Origin: Halopseudomonas sabulinigri | Lineage (GTDB): Bacteria > Pseudomonadota > Gammaproteobacteria > Pseudomonadales > Pseudomonadaceae | DNA: 64,000 nucleotides | Direction: 5' to 3' | NCBI RefSeq assembly: GCF_900105255.1 | Contig: NZ_LT629763.1 | Span: 310,001 to 374,000 of the forward strand | Shown here: positions 1 to 7,549 of the stretch, piece after piece | How the letters are laid out: each line of letters begins with the position of its first letter | How positions within the stretch are numbered: position 1 is the first letter of the stretch | Notes under the pieces: model-generated | What the model was told of the DNA's origin: nothing | Seen by the model: only the letters and a program-made list of their open reading frames with translations | The model's database searches: none | Program-made: the position numbers and the translations under genes

Positions 1-2009
1 CGGTCACCCCAGTGCATGGGTAGAAAGGCTTGGCCGGGACGGATCTGCGCATCGCTTTCCACCGGCAAAATCAGCTCGCCACGGCGACTGCTGACGCGCA
101 CCAGGTCGCCCTCGTTGAGGTTGCGGCGGCGCAACTCGTCAGGATGCAGGCTTAGTAGGGCTTGCTCCACGTGACCAAACAATTGCGCCGCGGTGCCGGT
201 GCGGCTCATGCCGTGCCACTGGTCGCGCAGGCGGCCGGTGTTGAGGATCAGCGGGAACTGCGCATCGCGGGTTTCCTGCGGCGCGCGGTAGGGCTCGGCA
301 ACAAAACGCGCATGGCCATTGTCTGTGGCGAAAATACCATCGCTGTACAGGCGTGGGGTGCCTTGCCCGGTGGCTGCATTGAACGGCCATTGCTGCGGGC
401 CCAGGGTGTCGATCAGTGCATGGCTGAGGCCGCTGTAGTCCAGATCGCGCCCGGCAGTCAGCGCTTTGTACTCGTCAAAGACCTGCGCGGGGCTGCTGAA
501 GTTGAACAGGCTGGGCTGGCCGGGGCGCAGCTGTTTTTCCAACCGACGGGCGAAGTCGCAGACGATCGCCCAGTCCGGCCGGGCGTCGCCGGGCGCCGCT
601 ACCGCAGAGCGCACGTGGCTGATGCGGCGCTCGGAGTTGGTTACGGTGCCTTCCTTCTCGCCCCAGCTGGCCGCGGGCAGCAGCAGGTCGGCGTAACGGC
701 AGGTTTCGGTGGTGAAGAAGGCTTCCTGCACTATTACGAAGGGACAGGTGGCTAATGCTTCGTGGATCAACGTCTGATTCGGCATCGACTGTGCGGGGTT
801 GGTGCAGGCGATCCACAGCGCCTTGATACGGCCGCTGCGTACGCCTTCAAACAGCTCAATGGCAGACAGTCCGACGTTGGCGGGCAGGGCGTCCACGCCC
901 CAGTACTCTGCTACCTCGGCACGGTGCTCGGCGTTACCGGCCTCACGGTGCCCTGGCAACAGGTTGGATAGGCTGCCGGTTTCGCGGCCGCCCATGGCGT
1001 TGGGCTGGCCGGTGAGCGAGAAGGGGCCGCTGCCGACTTTGCCAATCTGGCCGGTGGCCAGATGCAGGTTGATCAGTGCGTTATTCTTGGCGCTGCCGGC
1101 ACTGGACTGATTCAGTCCCATGCACCAGAGCGACAGGAAGCTGGGCGCGGTGCCGATCATGCGCGCGGCACTGTGCAGGTCGTCTTCGCTGATGCCGCAC
1201 AGCTGCGCAGTGATGGCCGGGCTGTAGTCACGCACCAGGGTTTTCAGCTGATCAAAGCCGTCGGTGTGAGCCTCGATAAAATCGCGATCAATCCAGCCCT
1301 CCCAGAGCAGCAGATGCAGGATGCCGTGGAACAGGGCAACGTCGGTGCCGGGTTCGATTGCGAGGTGCAGGTCGGCGATCTCGCAGGTGTCGGTGCGGCG
1401 CGGGTCTATGACGATGACGCGTTTGCTTGGATCGGCCGCCTTGGCTGCTTCCAGCCGGCGGAACAGCACCGGGTGGGCGAAAGCCATGTTACTGCCAGCA
1501 ATCAACAGGCAGTCGCTCTGCTCGATGTCTTCGTAGGAGCAGGGCGGCGCGTCGGCCCCCAGGCTGCGTTTGTAACCTACCACAGCGCTGGACATGCACA
1601 GGCGCGAGTTGCTGTCGATGTTGTTGGTGCCGACCAGAGCGCGCGCCAGCTTGTTGAAACAGTAGTAATCCTCGGTCAGCAATTGACCGGAGATGTAGAA
1701 GGCGACACTGTCGGGGCCGTGTTCGGCGATGGTGCGGCCAAATACCTCGGCGGCATGGCCCATCGCGCTGTCCCAGTCGGTGCGGCTGCGGCTCAGGCCT
1801 TTGCCCAGGCGCAATTCGGGGTACAAGGCCCTGGCGGCGAGGTCGCCGGTCTTGTGCAGAGTCGCGCCCTTGCTGCACAGGCGACCGAGGTTGGCCGGGT
1901 GCGCCGGGTCGCCTGCTACATCCAGCACGCGCTCGCCGTTATGCTCGATCAGTACGCCGCAACCGACGCCGCAGTAACAGCAGGTAGAGGCTGTGGATTG
2001 GGTACTCAT
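1..2009 (-). CDS. nasA: Assimilatory nitrate reductase catalytic subunit (3' end beyond window)
   Basis: Molybdopterin oxidoreductase that reduces nitrate to nitrite in the cytoplasm for nitrogen assimilation. About 669 codons are visible and the C-terminus runs off the left edge. The N-terminus carries the NasA/NapA-type [4Fe-4S] motif, C-x2-C-x3-C in STCCYCGVGCGV, with the fourth Cys in GRLCSKG near residue 45. The last visible residues (FLPMHWGD) are typical of the C-terminal Mo-bis-MGD domain. There is no twin-arginine leader, which favours a cytoplasmic assimilatory enzyme over periplasmic NapA. The ATG overlaps the stop of the upstream ferredoxin gene (ATGA), so the two are translationally coupled. 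Whether it carries the C-terminal BFD-like [2Fe-2S] domain found in some NasA proteins cannot be seen. The symbol follows Klebsiella usage. Confidence 0.93.
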   Translation of the reverse strand, partial: MSTQSTASTCCYCGVGCGVLIEHNGERVLDVAGDPAHPANLGRLCSKGATLHKTGDLAARALYPELRLGKGLSRSRTDWDSAMGHAAEVFGRTIAEHGPDSVAFYISGQLLTEDYYCFNKLARALVGTNNIDSNSRLCMSSAVVGYKRSLGADAPPCSYEDIEQSDCLLIAGSNMAFAHPVLFRRLEAAKAADPSKRVIVIDPRRTDTCEIADLHLAIEPGTDVALFHGILHLLLWEGWIDRDFIEAHTDGFDQLKTLVRDYSPAITAQLCGISEDDLHSAARMIGTAPSFLSLWCMGLNQSSAGSAKNNALINLHLATGQIGKVGSGPFSLTGQPNAMGGRETGSLSNLLPGHREAGNAEHRAEVAEYWGVDALPANVGLSAIELFEGVRSGRIKALWIACTNPAQSMPNQTLIHEALATCPFVIVQEAFFTTETCRYADLLLPAASWGEKEGTVTNSERRISHVRSAVAAPGDARPDWAIVCDFARRLEKQLRPGQPSLFNFSSPAQVFDEYKALTAGRDLDYSGLSHALIDTLGPQQWPFNAATGQGTPRLYSDGIFATDNGHARFVAEPYRAPQETRDAQFPLILNTGRLRDQWHGMSRTGTAAQLFGHVEQALLSLHPDELRRRNLNEGDLVRVSSRRGELILPVESDAQIRPGQAFLPMHWGD

Positions 2010-2335
2010 TGGACGCTGTCCTTGGATTTTTCGACGGCAATTTGTACTCGGCCGGCTTCGATGCGGGCCGGGTAGCGCTGGCAGCAATCTAACTGAGGCG
2101 CAGTGGCTTCGCCGCTGTCGAGCTGGATTTGCCAATTGTGCTCAGGGCAGGTGACGACATTGCCGATAACCACGCCCTTGGAAAGTGGTGCGCCGGTGTG
2201 GGGGCAGCGATCATCCAGGGCGAAGACCTGGTCAGCTCGGGTGCGGAAAATGGCGATGTCGCCATTTGGCGCCATCACCACATGGGCGCCCATCTGCGGA
2301 ATATCTTCAAGTGCGCAGATATCGACCCAGCTCAT
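2006..2335 (-). CDS. Rieske-type [2Fe-2S] ferredoxin of the NirD/NasG family
   Basis: Small protein of 109 aa with the NirD fold. It keeps a complete Rieske ligand set: C-x-H (DRCPHTG, about residues 44-46) and C-x2-H (TCPEHNW, about 63-66). The other NirD in this window (22106-22495) lacks all four ligands. By family knowledge, ligand-bearing members such as Paracoccus NasG shuttle electrons from an FAD reductase to the assimilatory nitrate reductase. It lies between an FAD reductase gene and the nitrate reductase gene and overlaps both by ATGA junctions, which fits that job. An automatic pipeline would probably name it nitrite reductase small subunit NirD. I infer electron transfer to nitrate reductase instead. 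Confidence 0.85.
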   Translation of the reverse strand: MSWVDICALEDIPQMGAHVVMAPNGDIAIFRTRADQVFALDDRCPHTGAPLSKGVVIGNVVTCPEHNWQIQLDSGEATAPQLDCCQRYPARIEAGRVQIAVEKSKDSVQ

Positions 2336-3594
2336 GCGTTCGCCTCCGTCAGCTCAGCGCCGTTTTGAGTGGTGTTGGCAGCCCCTACACAGGCCTCGCC
2401 AAACATCATCTGGTCGCGAATCTCGCTGATGTTGCGGTTCTCCTTGACCATGCGGAAGTACCAGGCGCCGTCGCTGGTATCGCCGTACAGGCAGGCACCG
2501 ACCAACTTGTCGTCCTTGACCACCAGCTTCTTGTACACGCCGCCAATGGGGTCGGACAGGGTGATGGTCTCGCTGCCGTCAGCGCCCATGAATTCACCGG
2601 CGGAAAACAGGTCGATGCCGGTCACCTTGAGTTTGGTCGAGGTCACCGAGCCTTGGTAACGGCCATAACCGAGCATCGCCAAGTGGTTGGCGCAGACCTT
2701 GGCCTGCTCGAACAGGGGCGCGACCAGACCGTAGGCAATGCCGCGGTGGCTGGCGCATTCGCCGATGGCGTACACGCGCGGATCAAAGGTTTGCAGGGTA
2801 TCGTTGACCAGGATGCCGCGGTTGCAAGCGAGGCCGGCGTTTTCCGCGAGTTCGATATTGGGGCGGATGCCGGCGGCCATCACTACCAGGTCAGCTGGGA
2901 TGACGCTGCCGTTGGTGAACTTGACCGCGCAGACCCGGCCCTCGCCGTTGTCGATCAGGGAGTCGGTAAACTGCGGCAACAGAAACTTCAGACCGCGCTC
3001 TTCCAGTGAGCTTTGCAGCAATTTGCCCGCCGTGGGGTCGAGCTGGCGATCAAGCAGCCACTCGCCGATGTGCACTACGGTCACGTCCATCCCGCGCAAC
3101 TTCAGACCATTGGCCGCTTCCAGGCCGAGCAGGCCACCGCCAATCACCACTGCATGCTTGTGTGTGGTGGCGGTGTCCATCATCAGTTGGGTGTCGGCAA
3201 TGTCGCGGTAGCCGATCACGCCGTCCAGGTCGTTGCCGGGTACTGGCAGCATGAAGGGGGTAGAGCCGGTGGCCAGCAGCAGGCGATCATAGCTGGCCTC
3301 GGTGCCGTCTTCGGCGATGACCTTGCGGGCACGGCGATCGATCTGGCTGACGCGCTTGCCCAGGTGCAGGGTGATGCCGTTGTCGTGGTACCAGTTCAGG
3401 TCATTGAGCACGATTTCTTCAAAGGTCTGCTCGCCGGCCAGTACCGGTGAAAGCATGATGCGATTGTAGTTCGGGTGCGGCTCGGCACCGAACACCGTGA
3501 TGTCGTATAGGTCCGGGGTCAGTTTGAGCAGTTCTTCCAGGGTGCGTACCCCGGCCATGCCGTTACCGATCAATACGAGTTTGAGCTTTTGCAT
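2332..3594 (-). CDS. Stand-alone FAD/NAD(P)H oxidoreductase (NirB N-terminal half, NasC/NasB-like)
   Basis: A 420-aa pyridine nucleotide-disulphide oxidoreductase family protein. It matches only the N-terminal FAD module of NirB: FAD-binding start VLIGNGMAG, NAD-binding VVIGGGLLGLEAANGL near residue 150, and YAIGECASHRG near residue 290. It stops before the BFD-like [2Fe-2S] and sirohaem domains that the 852-aa NirB at 19548-22106 has. The stop overlaps the next gene by ATGA, so the short form is an organised gene and not decay. Likely role: NAD(P)H-oxidising subunit feeding the Rieske ferredoxin and nitrate reductase, as Klebsiella NasC does. The start is ATG at 3594 after an AGGCGGAG Shine-Dalgarno. 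An upstream in-frame ATG at 3645 lies inside the attenuator hairpin and is rejected. Confidence 0.85.
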   Translation of the reverse strand: MQKLKLVLIGNGMAGVRTLEELLKLTPDLYDITVFGAEPHPNYNRIMLSPVLAGEQTFEEIVLNDLNWYHDNGITLHLGKRVSQIDRRARKVIAEDGTEASYDRLLLATGSTPFMLPVPGNDLDGVIGYRDIADTQLMMDTATTHKHAVVIGGGLLGLEAANGLKLRGMDVTVVHIGEWLLDRQLDPTAGKLLQSSLEERGLKFLLPQFTDSLIDNGEGRVCAVKFTNGSVIPADLVVMAAGIRPNIELAENAGLACNRGILVNDTLQTFDPRVYAIGECASHRGIAYGLVAPLFEQAKVCANHLAMLGYGRYQGSVTSTKLKVTGIDLFSAGEFMGADGSETITLSDPIGGVYKKLVVKDDKLVGACLYGDTSDGAWYFRMVKENRNISEIRDQMMFGEACVGAANTTQNGAELTEANA

Positions 3595-3625
3595 TGTGCG
3601 CGCTCCGCCTGAAGCCAAAACAAAA

Positions 3626-3662
3626 AAAGGCGTCCCCCTGCTCACGCAGTAGGGACGCCTTT
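3626..3662 (-). terminator. Intrinsic terminator (attenuator) before the FAD reductase gene
   Basis: Minus-strand stem AAAGGCGTCCC / GGGACGCCTTT with an inner CTGC/GCAG helix, followed by a seven-T tract. It lies about 30 nt upstream of the ATG, inside the leader and not after a gene, as expected for an attenuator. Confidence 0.85.
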
Positions 3663-3685
3663 GTCCAGGTCCTGTTCGATCAGGA
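3626..3685 (-). promoter_or_regulatory. ANTAR (NasT) antitermination leader of the nitrate reductase operon
   Basis: On the minus strand, hairpin P1 is TCCTG-AUCGAA-CAGGA (3670-3685). Three nucleotides later comes P2, GGAC-AAAGGC-GTCC (3653-3666). Both hexaloops have A at position 1 and G at position 4, the ANTAR target signature. The 3' part of P2 is also the 5' arm of the terminator at 3626-3662, so P2 and the terminator exclude each other. A further AACGGC loop on a weak four-pair stem lies at 3695-3708. NasT antitermination of the equivalent nirBD-nitrate reductase operon is known in P. aeruginosa. Its operation here is inferred from structure. Confidence 0.8.
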
Positions 3686-3748
3686 AGGCAGGGTCATCGC
3701 CGTTGACAGCCCCGCATTGTATTCGTTGATTAACGATGCAGTGTTTAA

Positions 3749-3764
3749 AGCAGGTTCCGTGCCA
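3749..3764 (-). promoter_or_regulatory. Sigma-54 promoter for the nitrate reductase operon
   Basis: Minus-strand TGGCAC-N5-CTGCT, matching the sigma-54 -24/-12 consensus TGGCAC-N5-TTGCA/T except at one base. Transcription would start near 3738, giving a leader of about 145 nt that holds P1, P2 and the terminator. It lies in the gap after the stop of the kinase gene. Confidence 0.7.
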
Positions 3765-3866
3765 CTCCGTTCAACCCCGCTATTCAGGCGCCTGGCGCAA
3801 GCAGCAGAGGCCTGCGGTCGCGGTTTTCTGCACTGTCATGCAGCGCTTCGCACCGGCTTGGGGCGG

Positions 3867-5537
3867 TTATTGATTCAGCAGCAGGATCGCCAGCAGCAGG
3901 TTCAGCGCCAGTGATGCCATGGCGAAGTAACGCCAGAAGCGCAGTGGATCGCGCTGCAGCAGCGGCTGATGGCTGGTGTGTAACGGTCGGCTCTCGCCCT
4001 GGGTCGATTCCAGTAACCATTGCTCGGCGGTTTCAAAACGCTCCTTGGGCTCAAGCGCGACGGCGCGCAGCAACAGGTCGTCGAGCCAGGGCGGCACGTC
4101 GGGACGGTAGCGGCTAGGGGGCACCGGCTTGCCGAAACGCGGCCGCTGGAAGGCTTCGACTTCCCCATAGGGGTAGTGGCCGGTCAGCAGGAAGTAAAGG
4201 GTAACGCCGGTGCTGTAGATGTCTTGCTGGGCGTGCGGTTCGGCGCCGTTCAGCACCTCGGGCGCCATATAGCTCGGGGTGCCCGGTGCCTTGCCGTCCT
4301 GCGCTTGGGTCAGGCCTGGGCAGTAGGTCAGGCCGAAATCGAGCAGGCGTAGCTGGCCGTCGTCACCCTGGTGCAGATTTTCCGGCTTGATGTCGCGATG
4401 AATGAGGTTGCGCTGATGCAGTTTGCCAACCGCCTTGATCAACTGCGCCGCCAGTTCACGCCACGCGGGAATGCTCAGCAGACCGTGCTGCCGACGTTGC
4501 TCCTCAAGTGTCACGCCAGCGTATTCGCGCATCACGTAATACAGGTGGCGACGTTGTGGCAGCGGGTGCAGCTCGGGGGTAAAGGCACTGGCCACGCGGC
4601 GCATAAACCATTCCTCCAGCACCAGCGCCTGGCGCGCCTGCTCGTCGTTGTGCAGCGCGGCGGGCAGGGTTTTCAGCAGCCAGGTCTGGTTTAGTTGATC
4701 TCGTACCCGGTAAAGCACCGATTGGCGCGACTCTGCGCGCACGTTCACTACCTCCCAGCCTTCAAAGTCCTGTCCGGTCTTGAGCAAGGGGGGCAGTGCG
4801 CGTTCATCCAGCGGAGCCAGCGCATCGCCCAGCGACGCCTCGGGTAGCGCATCGACCCGCACCAGCAGGGCGCTGGCGTTGTCCTGGCTGCCGGCACGAT
4901 AGGCCCGTTGCAGCAGCTGCGCGCAGGCCTGGTCGAAGGGCTGCTCCTGCAGGCACTGCAGAATCTCGTTGTCTTTCAGCACTGCCCAGATGCCATCGCT
5001 GACGATCAGTAGTTGGTCGTCGGCGCGCAGCTCACCCTCGCTGTAATCCATCAGCAGGTGTTCATCCAGGCCCAGGGCACGCTTGAGTACGTGCTCCATG
5101 CCCGGCTGCTCCCACACGTGCTCGGTGGTCAGGTGGCGCAGTTTGCCGCTGCGTAGCAGGTAGGCGCGGCAATCGCCGATGTGCGCCAAAGTGTAGCGAC
5201 AGCCGCGCAGCACTAGCGCGGTCAGCGTTGTAAGTAGTGGCTGGCCACCGCCATTGGCGCGCAGCCAGCGATTGTGGGCGGTCAGCAGCTTGTCCAGCGC
5301 GTGTGGAATGGCCCAGGTTTCTGGCGTGGAGTAGTAGTCCAGTGCCAATGCCTGCAGGGTGGCGTTGGCGGCCAGTCCGCCATCCTGACACTGGCTGACG
5401 CCATCGGCCACGGCCAGCAGGTGGCCCTTGCTGGTGGCCAGTCGGGGCGCCGGCGTGACAACCCGCACGGCATCCTGATTTTGCGCGCGCGGGCCCTTGT
5501 CACTGGCTTCGCTGATACTCAGCTGCAGCGTCGTCAT
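3867..5537 (-). CDS. PP2C-type phosphatase fused to Ser/Thr protein kinase, tail-anchored
   Basis: A 556-aa bifunctional protein. Residues about 1-240 are a PP2C phosphatase with metal motifs NQDA, AVADGVS, HIGDCRAY, VSDGIW and SQDNAS. Residues about 260-520 are a Hanks-type kinase: invariant Lys in WLLKTL, catalytic loop HRDIKPENL, DFGLTY and the APE-type segment SYMAPEVL. A hydrophobic C-terminal helix (residues about 535-553) should anchor it in the inner membrane with both domains cytoplasmic. It starts 3 bp after the nitrate transporter stop, so the two are co-transcribed. A homologue sits in the same place in P. aeruginosa (PA1782). The substrates are unknown. A paralogue is at 23460-25190, next to the nitrite transporter. 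Confidence 0.88.
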   Translation of the reverse strand: MTTLQLSISEASDKGPRAQNQDAVRVVTPAPRLATSKGHLLAVADGVSQCQDGGLAANATLQALALDYYSTPETWAIPHALDKLLTAHNRWLRANGGGQPLLTTLTALVLRGCRYTLAHIGDCRAYLLRSGKLRHLTTEHVWEQPGMEHVLKRALGLDEHLLMDYSEGELRADDQLLIVSDGIWAVLKDNEILQCLQEQPFDQACAQLLQRAYRAGSQDNASALLVRVDALPEASLGDALAPLDERALPPLLKTGQDFEGWEVVNVRAESRQSVLYRVRDQLNQTWLLKTLPAALHNDEQARQALVLEEWFMRRVASAFTPELHPLPQRRHLYYVMREYAGVTLEEQRRQHGLLSIPAWRELAAQLIKAVGKLHQRNLIHRDIKPENLHQGDDGQLRLLDFGLTYCPGLTQAQDGKAPGTPSYMAPEVLNGAEPHAQQDIYSTGVTLYFLLTGHYPYGEVEAFQRPRFGKPVPPSRYRPDVPPWLDDLLLRAVALEPKERFETAEQWLLESTQGESRPLHTSHQPLLQRDPLRFWRYFAMASLALNLLLAILLLNQ

Positions 5538-5540
5538 CTA

Positions 5541-6752
5541 TCAGACCCGCGCAGCGGTCATGGACGAAGCGCCCCAGGTAGTGCGCCAGCGACGCTTGAC
5601 ATTGAACAGGCCAAACCAGGCCAGAATACCCAGGCTGGCGAACAGCCACAGGCCGAGTTGATAGTCGCCGGTGTGCTGTTTAATGGCGCCCAGACCGGCT
5701 GCCAAAATAAAACCGCCCACGCCGCCGGCCATACCGATTAACCCGGTCATCACACCGATTTCGCGGAAAAAGCGCTGTGGCACCAACTGGAACACAGCGC
5801 CGTTGCCTGCGCCGAGGCCCAGCATGGCGGTCACGAAGAAGGTCAGCGCGGCGTAGGAGCTGGACAGGTTGAAGCCGACAATGGCGATGCAAAGCGCGGC
5901 AATGCCGTACATGAACAGCAGCGAGCGAATGCCGCCAATCCGATCCGCCAGCGCGCCACCGAGGGGGCGCATCAGGCTGCCGGCCATGACGCAGGCCGCG
6001 GTGTAGTAGCCCGCGGTAACCGGGTTCAGGCCGTACTGATCGCTGAAGTAGCCGGGCAGGGCGCTGGCCAGGCCGATAAACCCGCCAAAGGTGACGCTAT
6101 AGAAGAACATGAACCACCAGCTGTCGACGTCCTTCAGTGCCATGGCGTAGTCCTTCAGCGCCTTGGGTGCAGGGCGGTTTGGTGAGTTCTTGGCCAGGGT
6201 GATAAACAGGATCAGGGTGATGCCCAGCGGAATCAGCGCCAGACCGAATACGTTCTGCCAGCCGAACAGGTAGGCCAGGCCGGGCGCGAAGATCGCGGCC
6301 ATCACGGTGCCCGAGTTACCGGCACCAGCGATGCCCATGGCTTTGCCCTGATGCTCCGGTGGATACCACTGTGAGGCCAGTGGCAGTGCTACCGCGAAGG
6401 AGGCACCGGCGAAGCCCAGGCCGAGGCCGAGCAGCAGGGTGTGCTCGTAGGTATTGACGCCCAGTTGCCAGGCCAGCAGCAGGGTACAGATGACCACTAC
6501 TTGGCCGATGATGCCGGCAGTTTTCGGGGACAGGCGATCGGCCATAAAGCCCATTGCCAGCCGCAACAGCGCGCCGGCGAGAATCGGTGTGGCGACCATA
6601 ATGCCCCGTTCTTGTGCGCTGAGGCTCAAATCGGTGGCAATTTGCACCGCAAGCGGGCCGAGCAGGTACCAGACCATGAAGCTCAGGTCGAAGTACAGGA
6701 AGGCGGAAAACAGGGTCGGTGTGTGGCCGGCTTTCCAGAAGCTCGTGTTCAT
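5541..6752 (-). CDS. MFS nitrate/nitrite transporter (NarK/NasA family)
   Basis: A 403-aa, about 12-helix major facilitator of the nitrate/nitrite porter family. The family signature segment around FAVALPLASQWYPPEHQGKA and AGNSGTVMAA is near residues 120-155, and a second Gly-rich signature (AGNGAVFQLVPQRFFREIG) is near residue 315. Predicted role: nitrate uptake for assimilation. The ATG is preceded by GAGAGGACTGCCAT (AGAGGA). The gene lies downstream of nasT behind its own sigma-54 element and attenuator, and 3 bp upstream of the PP2C-kinase gene. P. aeruginosa calls the equivalent gene nasA. I leave the symbol empty to avoid confusion with the nitrate reductase. Confidence 0.92.
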   Translation of the reverse strand: MNTSFWKAGHTPTLFSAFLYFDLSFMVWYLLGPLAVQIATDLSLSAQERGIMVATPILAGALLRLAMGFMADRLSPKTAGIIGQVVVICTLLLAWQLGVNTYEHTLLLGLGLGFAGASFAVALPLASQWYPPEHQGKAMGIAGAGNSGTVMAAIFAPGLAYLFGWQNVFGLALIPLGITLILFITLAKNSPNRPAPKALKDYAMALKDVDSWWFMFFYSVTFGGFIGLASALPGYFSDQYGLNPVTAGYYTAACVMAGSLMRPLGGALADRIGGIRSLLFMYGIAALCIAIVGFNLSSSYAALTFFVTAMLGLGAGNGAVFQLVPQRFFREIGVMTGLIGMAGGVGGFILAAGLGAIKQHTGDYQLGLWLFASLGILAWFGLFNVKRRWRTTWGASSMTAARV

Positions 6753-6815
6753 ATGGCAGTCCTCTCAGCGCCATCAGGCGCGCTTTGCAGCATGTACTAC
6801 CCGCTACTTCGGGGC

Positions 6816-6867
6816 AAAAAAAAACGTCACCCCCAACCCCAGAGTAGCTCCGGGCCGAGGATGACGT
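6816..6867 (-). terminator. Attenuator terminator before the nitrate transporter
   Basis: Minus-strand hairpin with outer stem ACGTCA/TGACGT and an inner CCCGGAG/CTCTGGG helix, followed by T9. It is located in the leader about 64 nt before the ATG. Confidence 0.8.
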
Positions 6868-6900
6868 CGTTGTCTGTGTAGGCAGCCGCCGTTGGCTGCC
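6816..6900 (-). promoter_or_regulatory. ANTAR (NasT) antitermination leader of the nitrate transporter
   Basis: On the minus strand, P1 is a perfect 7-bp stem, GGCAGCC / GGCTGCC, capped by hexaloop AACGGC (6881-6900). P2 is GAC-AACGAC-GTC (6863-6874). The P2 3' arm shares bases with the terminator arm ACGTCA (6862-6867), which pairs with TGACGT (6824-6829) and runs into nine T residues. Both loops fit the A-x-x-G ANTAR rule. P1 would sit at the very 5' end of the RNA made from the sigma-54 element just upstream. Confidence 0.85.
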
Positions 6901-6912
6901 TGCTATAGACCA

Positions 6913-6928
6913 AGCAGGATGCGTGCCA
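6913..6928 (-). promoter_or_regulatory. Sigma-54 promoter for the nitrate transporter
   Basis: Minus-strand TGGCAC-N5-CTGCT between the nasT stop (6940) and the leader hairpins. The predicted start near 6902 places hairpin P1 almost at +1. Because it lies downstream of nasT, the transporter can be transcribed separately from nasST. Confidence 0.7.
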
Positions 6929-6939
6929 TCAGTCGCTGC

Positions 6940-7518
6940 TTATTCCCCGAGCATCTCGTGCATGGCGATGATTTGCTCGGCCACCTGAATCAGCTTTTGC
7001 TGTCGGCTCATGGCTTGGCGACGCATCAGCGTATGGGCTTCGGCCTCATCACAGTTTTTCATTTTCATCAGCAGGCCCTTGGCCTTCTCTACCCGCTTGC
7101 GCTCATTCAGCTGTTGTTCACGGGCCTGCAGTTCGGCGCGCAGCTGCTGGTCGGTCTCGAAGCGTGCCATGGCGACATCGAGTATAGCCTTGAGGCGCGA
7201 GCTCTCTACGCCTTCGACAATGTAGGCACTGACGCCGGACTGTATCGCCTTGCGCATCACGGCCGGGTCTTGCTCATCAGTGAACAGGGCAATGGGGTGG
7301 GGCAAGTCGCGGCTGAACAGGCAGACCTGCTCCATCACGTCGCGTCCGGGGGAGTCGCTGTCGATCAGAATGACGTCCGGCTTGGCGCTTTGGACCCGTG
7401 CCGGCAGGTCGATGGTCAGGCCCGATTCGTCTATAACCTCAAAGCCTGCTTCCAGCAGGGCGCCCTTGAGCTTTCCGACTTTTTTTACGGTGTCGTTTAT
7501 CAGCAGAATGCGCAGCAT
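6940..7518 (-). CDS. nasT: Nitrate-responsive ANTAR antiterminator NasT
   Basis: A 192-aa protein with a receiver-like N-terminal domain (residues about 1-120; LLINDT, ILIDSDSPGRD) and a C-terminal ANTAR RNA-binding domain (about 130-190; RKRVEKAKGLLMKMKNCDEAEA ... AMSRQQKLIQVAEQI). NasT binds leader RNAs with paired A-x-x-G hexaloop hairpins and prevents termination when nitrate frees it from NasS. It lies 31 bp downstream of nasS on the same strand. Four candidate target leaders are visible in this window, upstream of nasS, the transporter, the nitrate reductase operon and nirBD. Confidence 0.95.
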   Translation of the reverse strand: MLRILLINDTVKKVGKLKGALLEAGFEVIDESGLTIDLPARVQSAKPDVILIDSDSPGRDVMEQVCLFSRDLPHPIALFTDEQDPAVMRKAIQSGVSAYIVEGVESSRLKAILDVAMARFETDQQLRAELQAREQQLNERKRVEKAKGLLMKMKNCDEAEAHTLMRRQAMSRQQKLIQVAEQIIAMHEMLGE

Positions 7519-7549
7519 GATTTATCAAACAATCCTTGATGACAAAATG

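Noticed and set aside
1062-2075. 337-codon plus-strand frame opposite the nitrate reductase gene
   Set aside because: Antisense shadow of a GC-rich coding gene; the minus strand encodes clear molybdopterin oxidoreductase motifs.
2332-3594. Truncated nirB as a pseudogene
   Set aside because: The frame is intact, all FAD/NAD motifs are present and the stop overlaps the next start, which indicates a maintained gene.
3594-3645. Longer N-terminus (17 residues) for the FAD reductase
   Set aside because: The extra codons lie within the attenuator hairpin and lack a ribosome-binding site, while ATG 3594 has one and starts directly at the FAD-binding strand.
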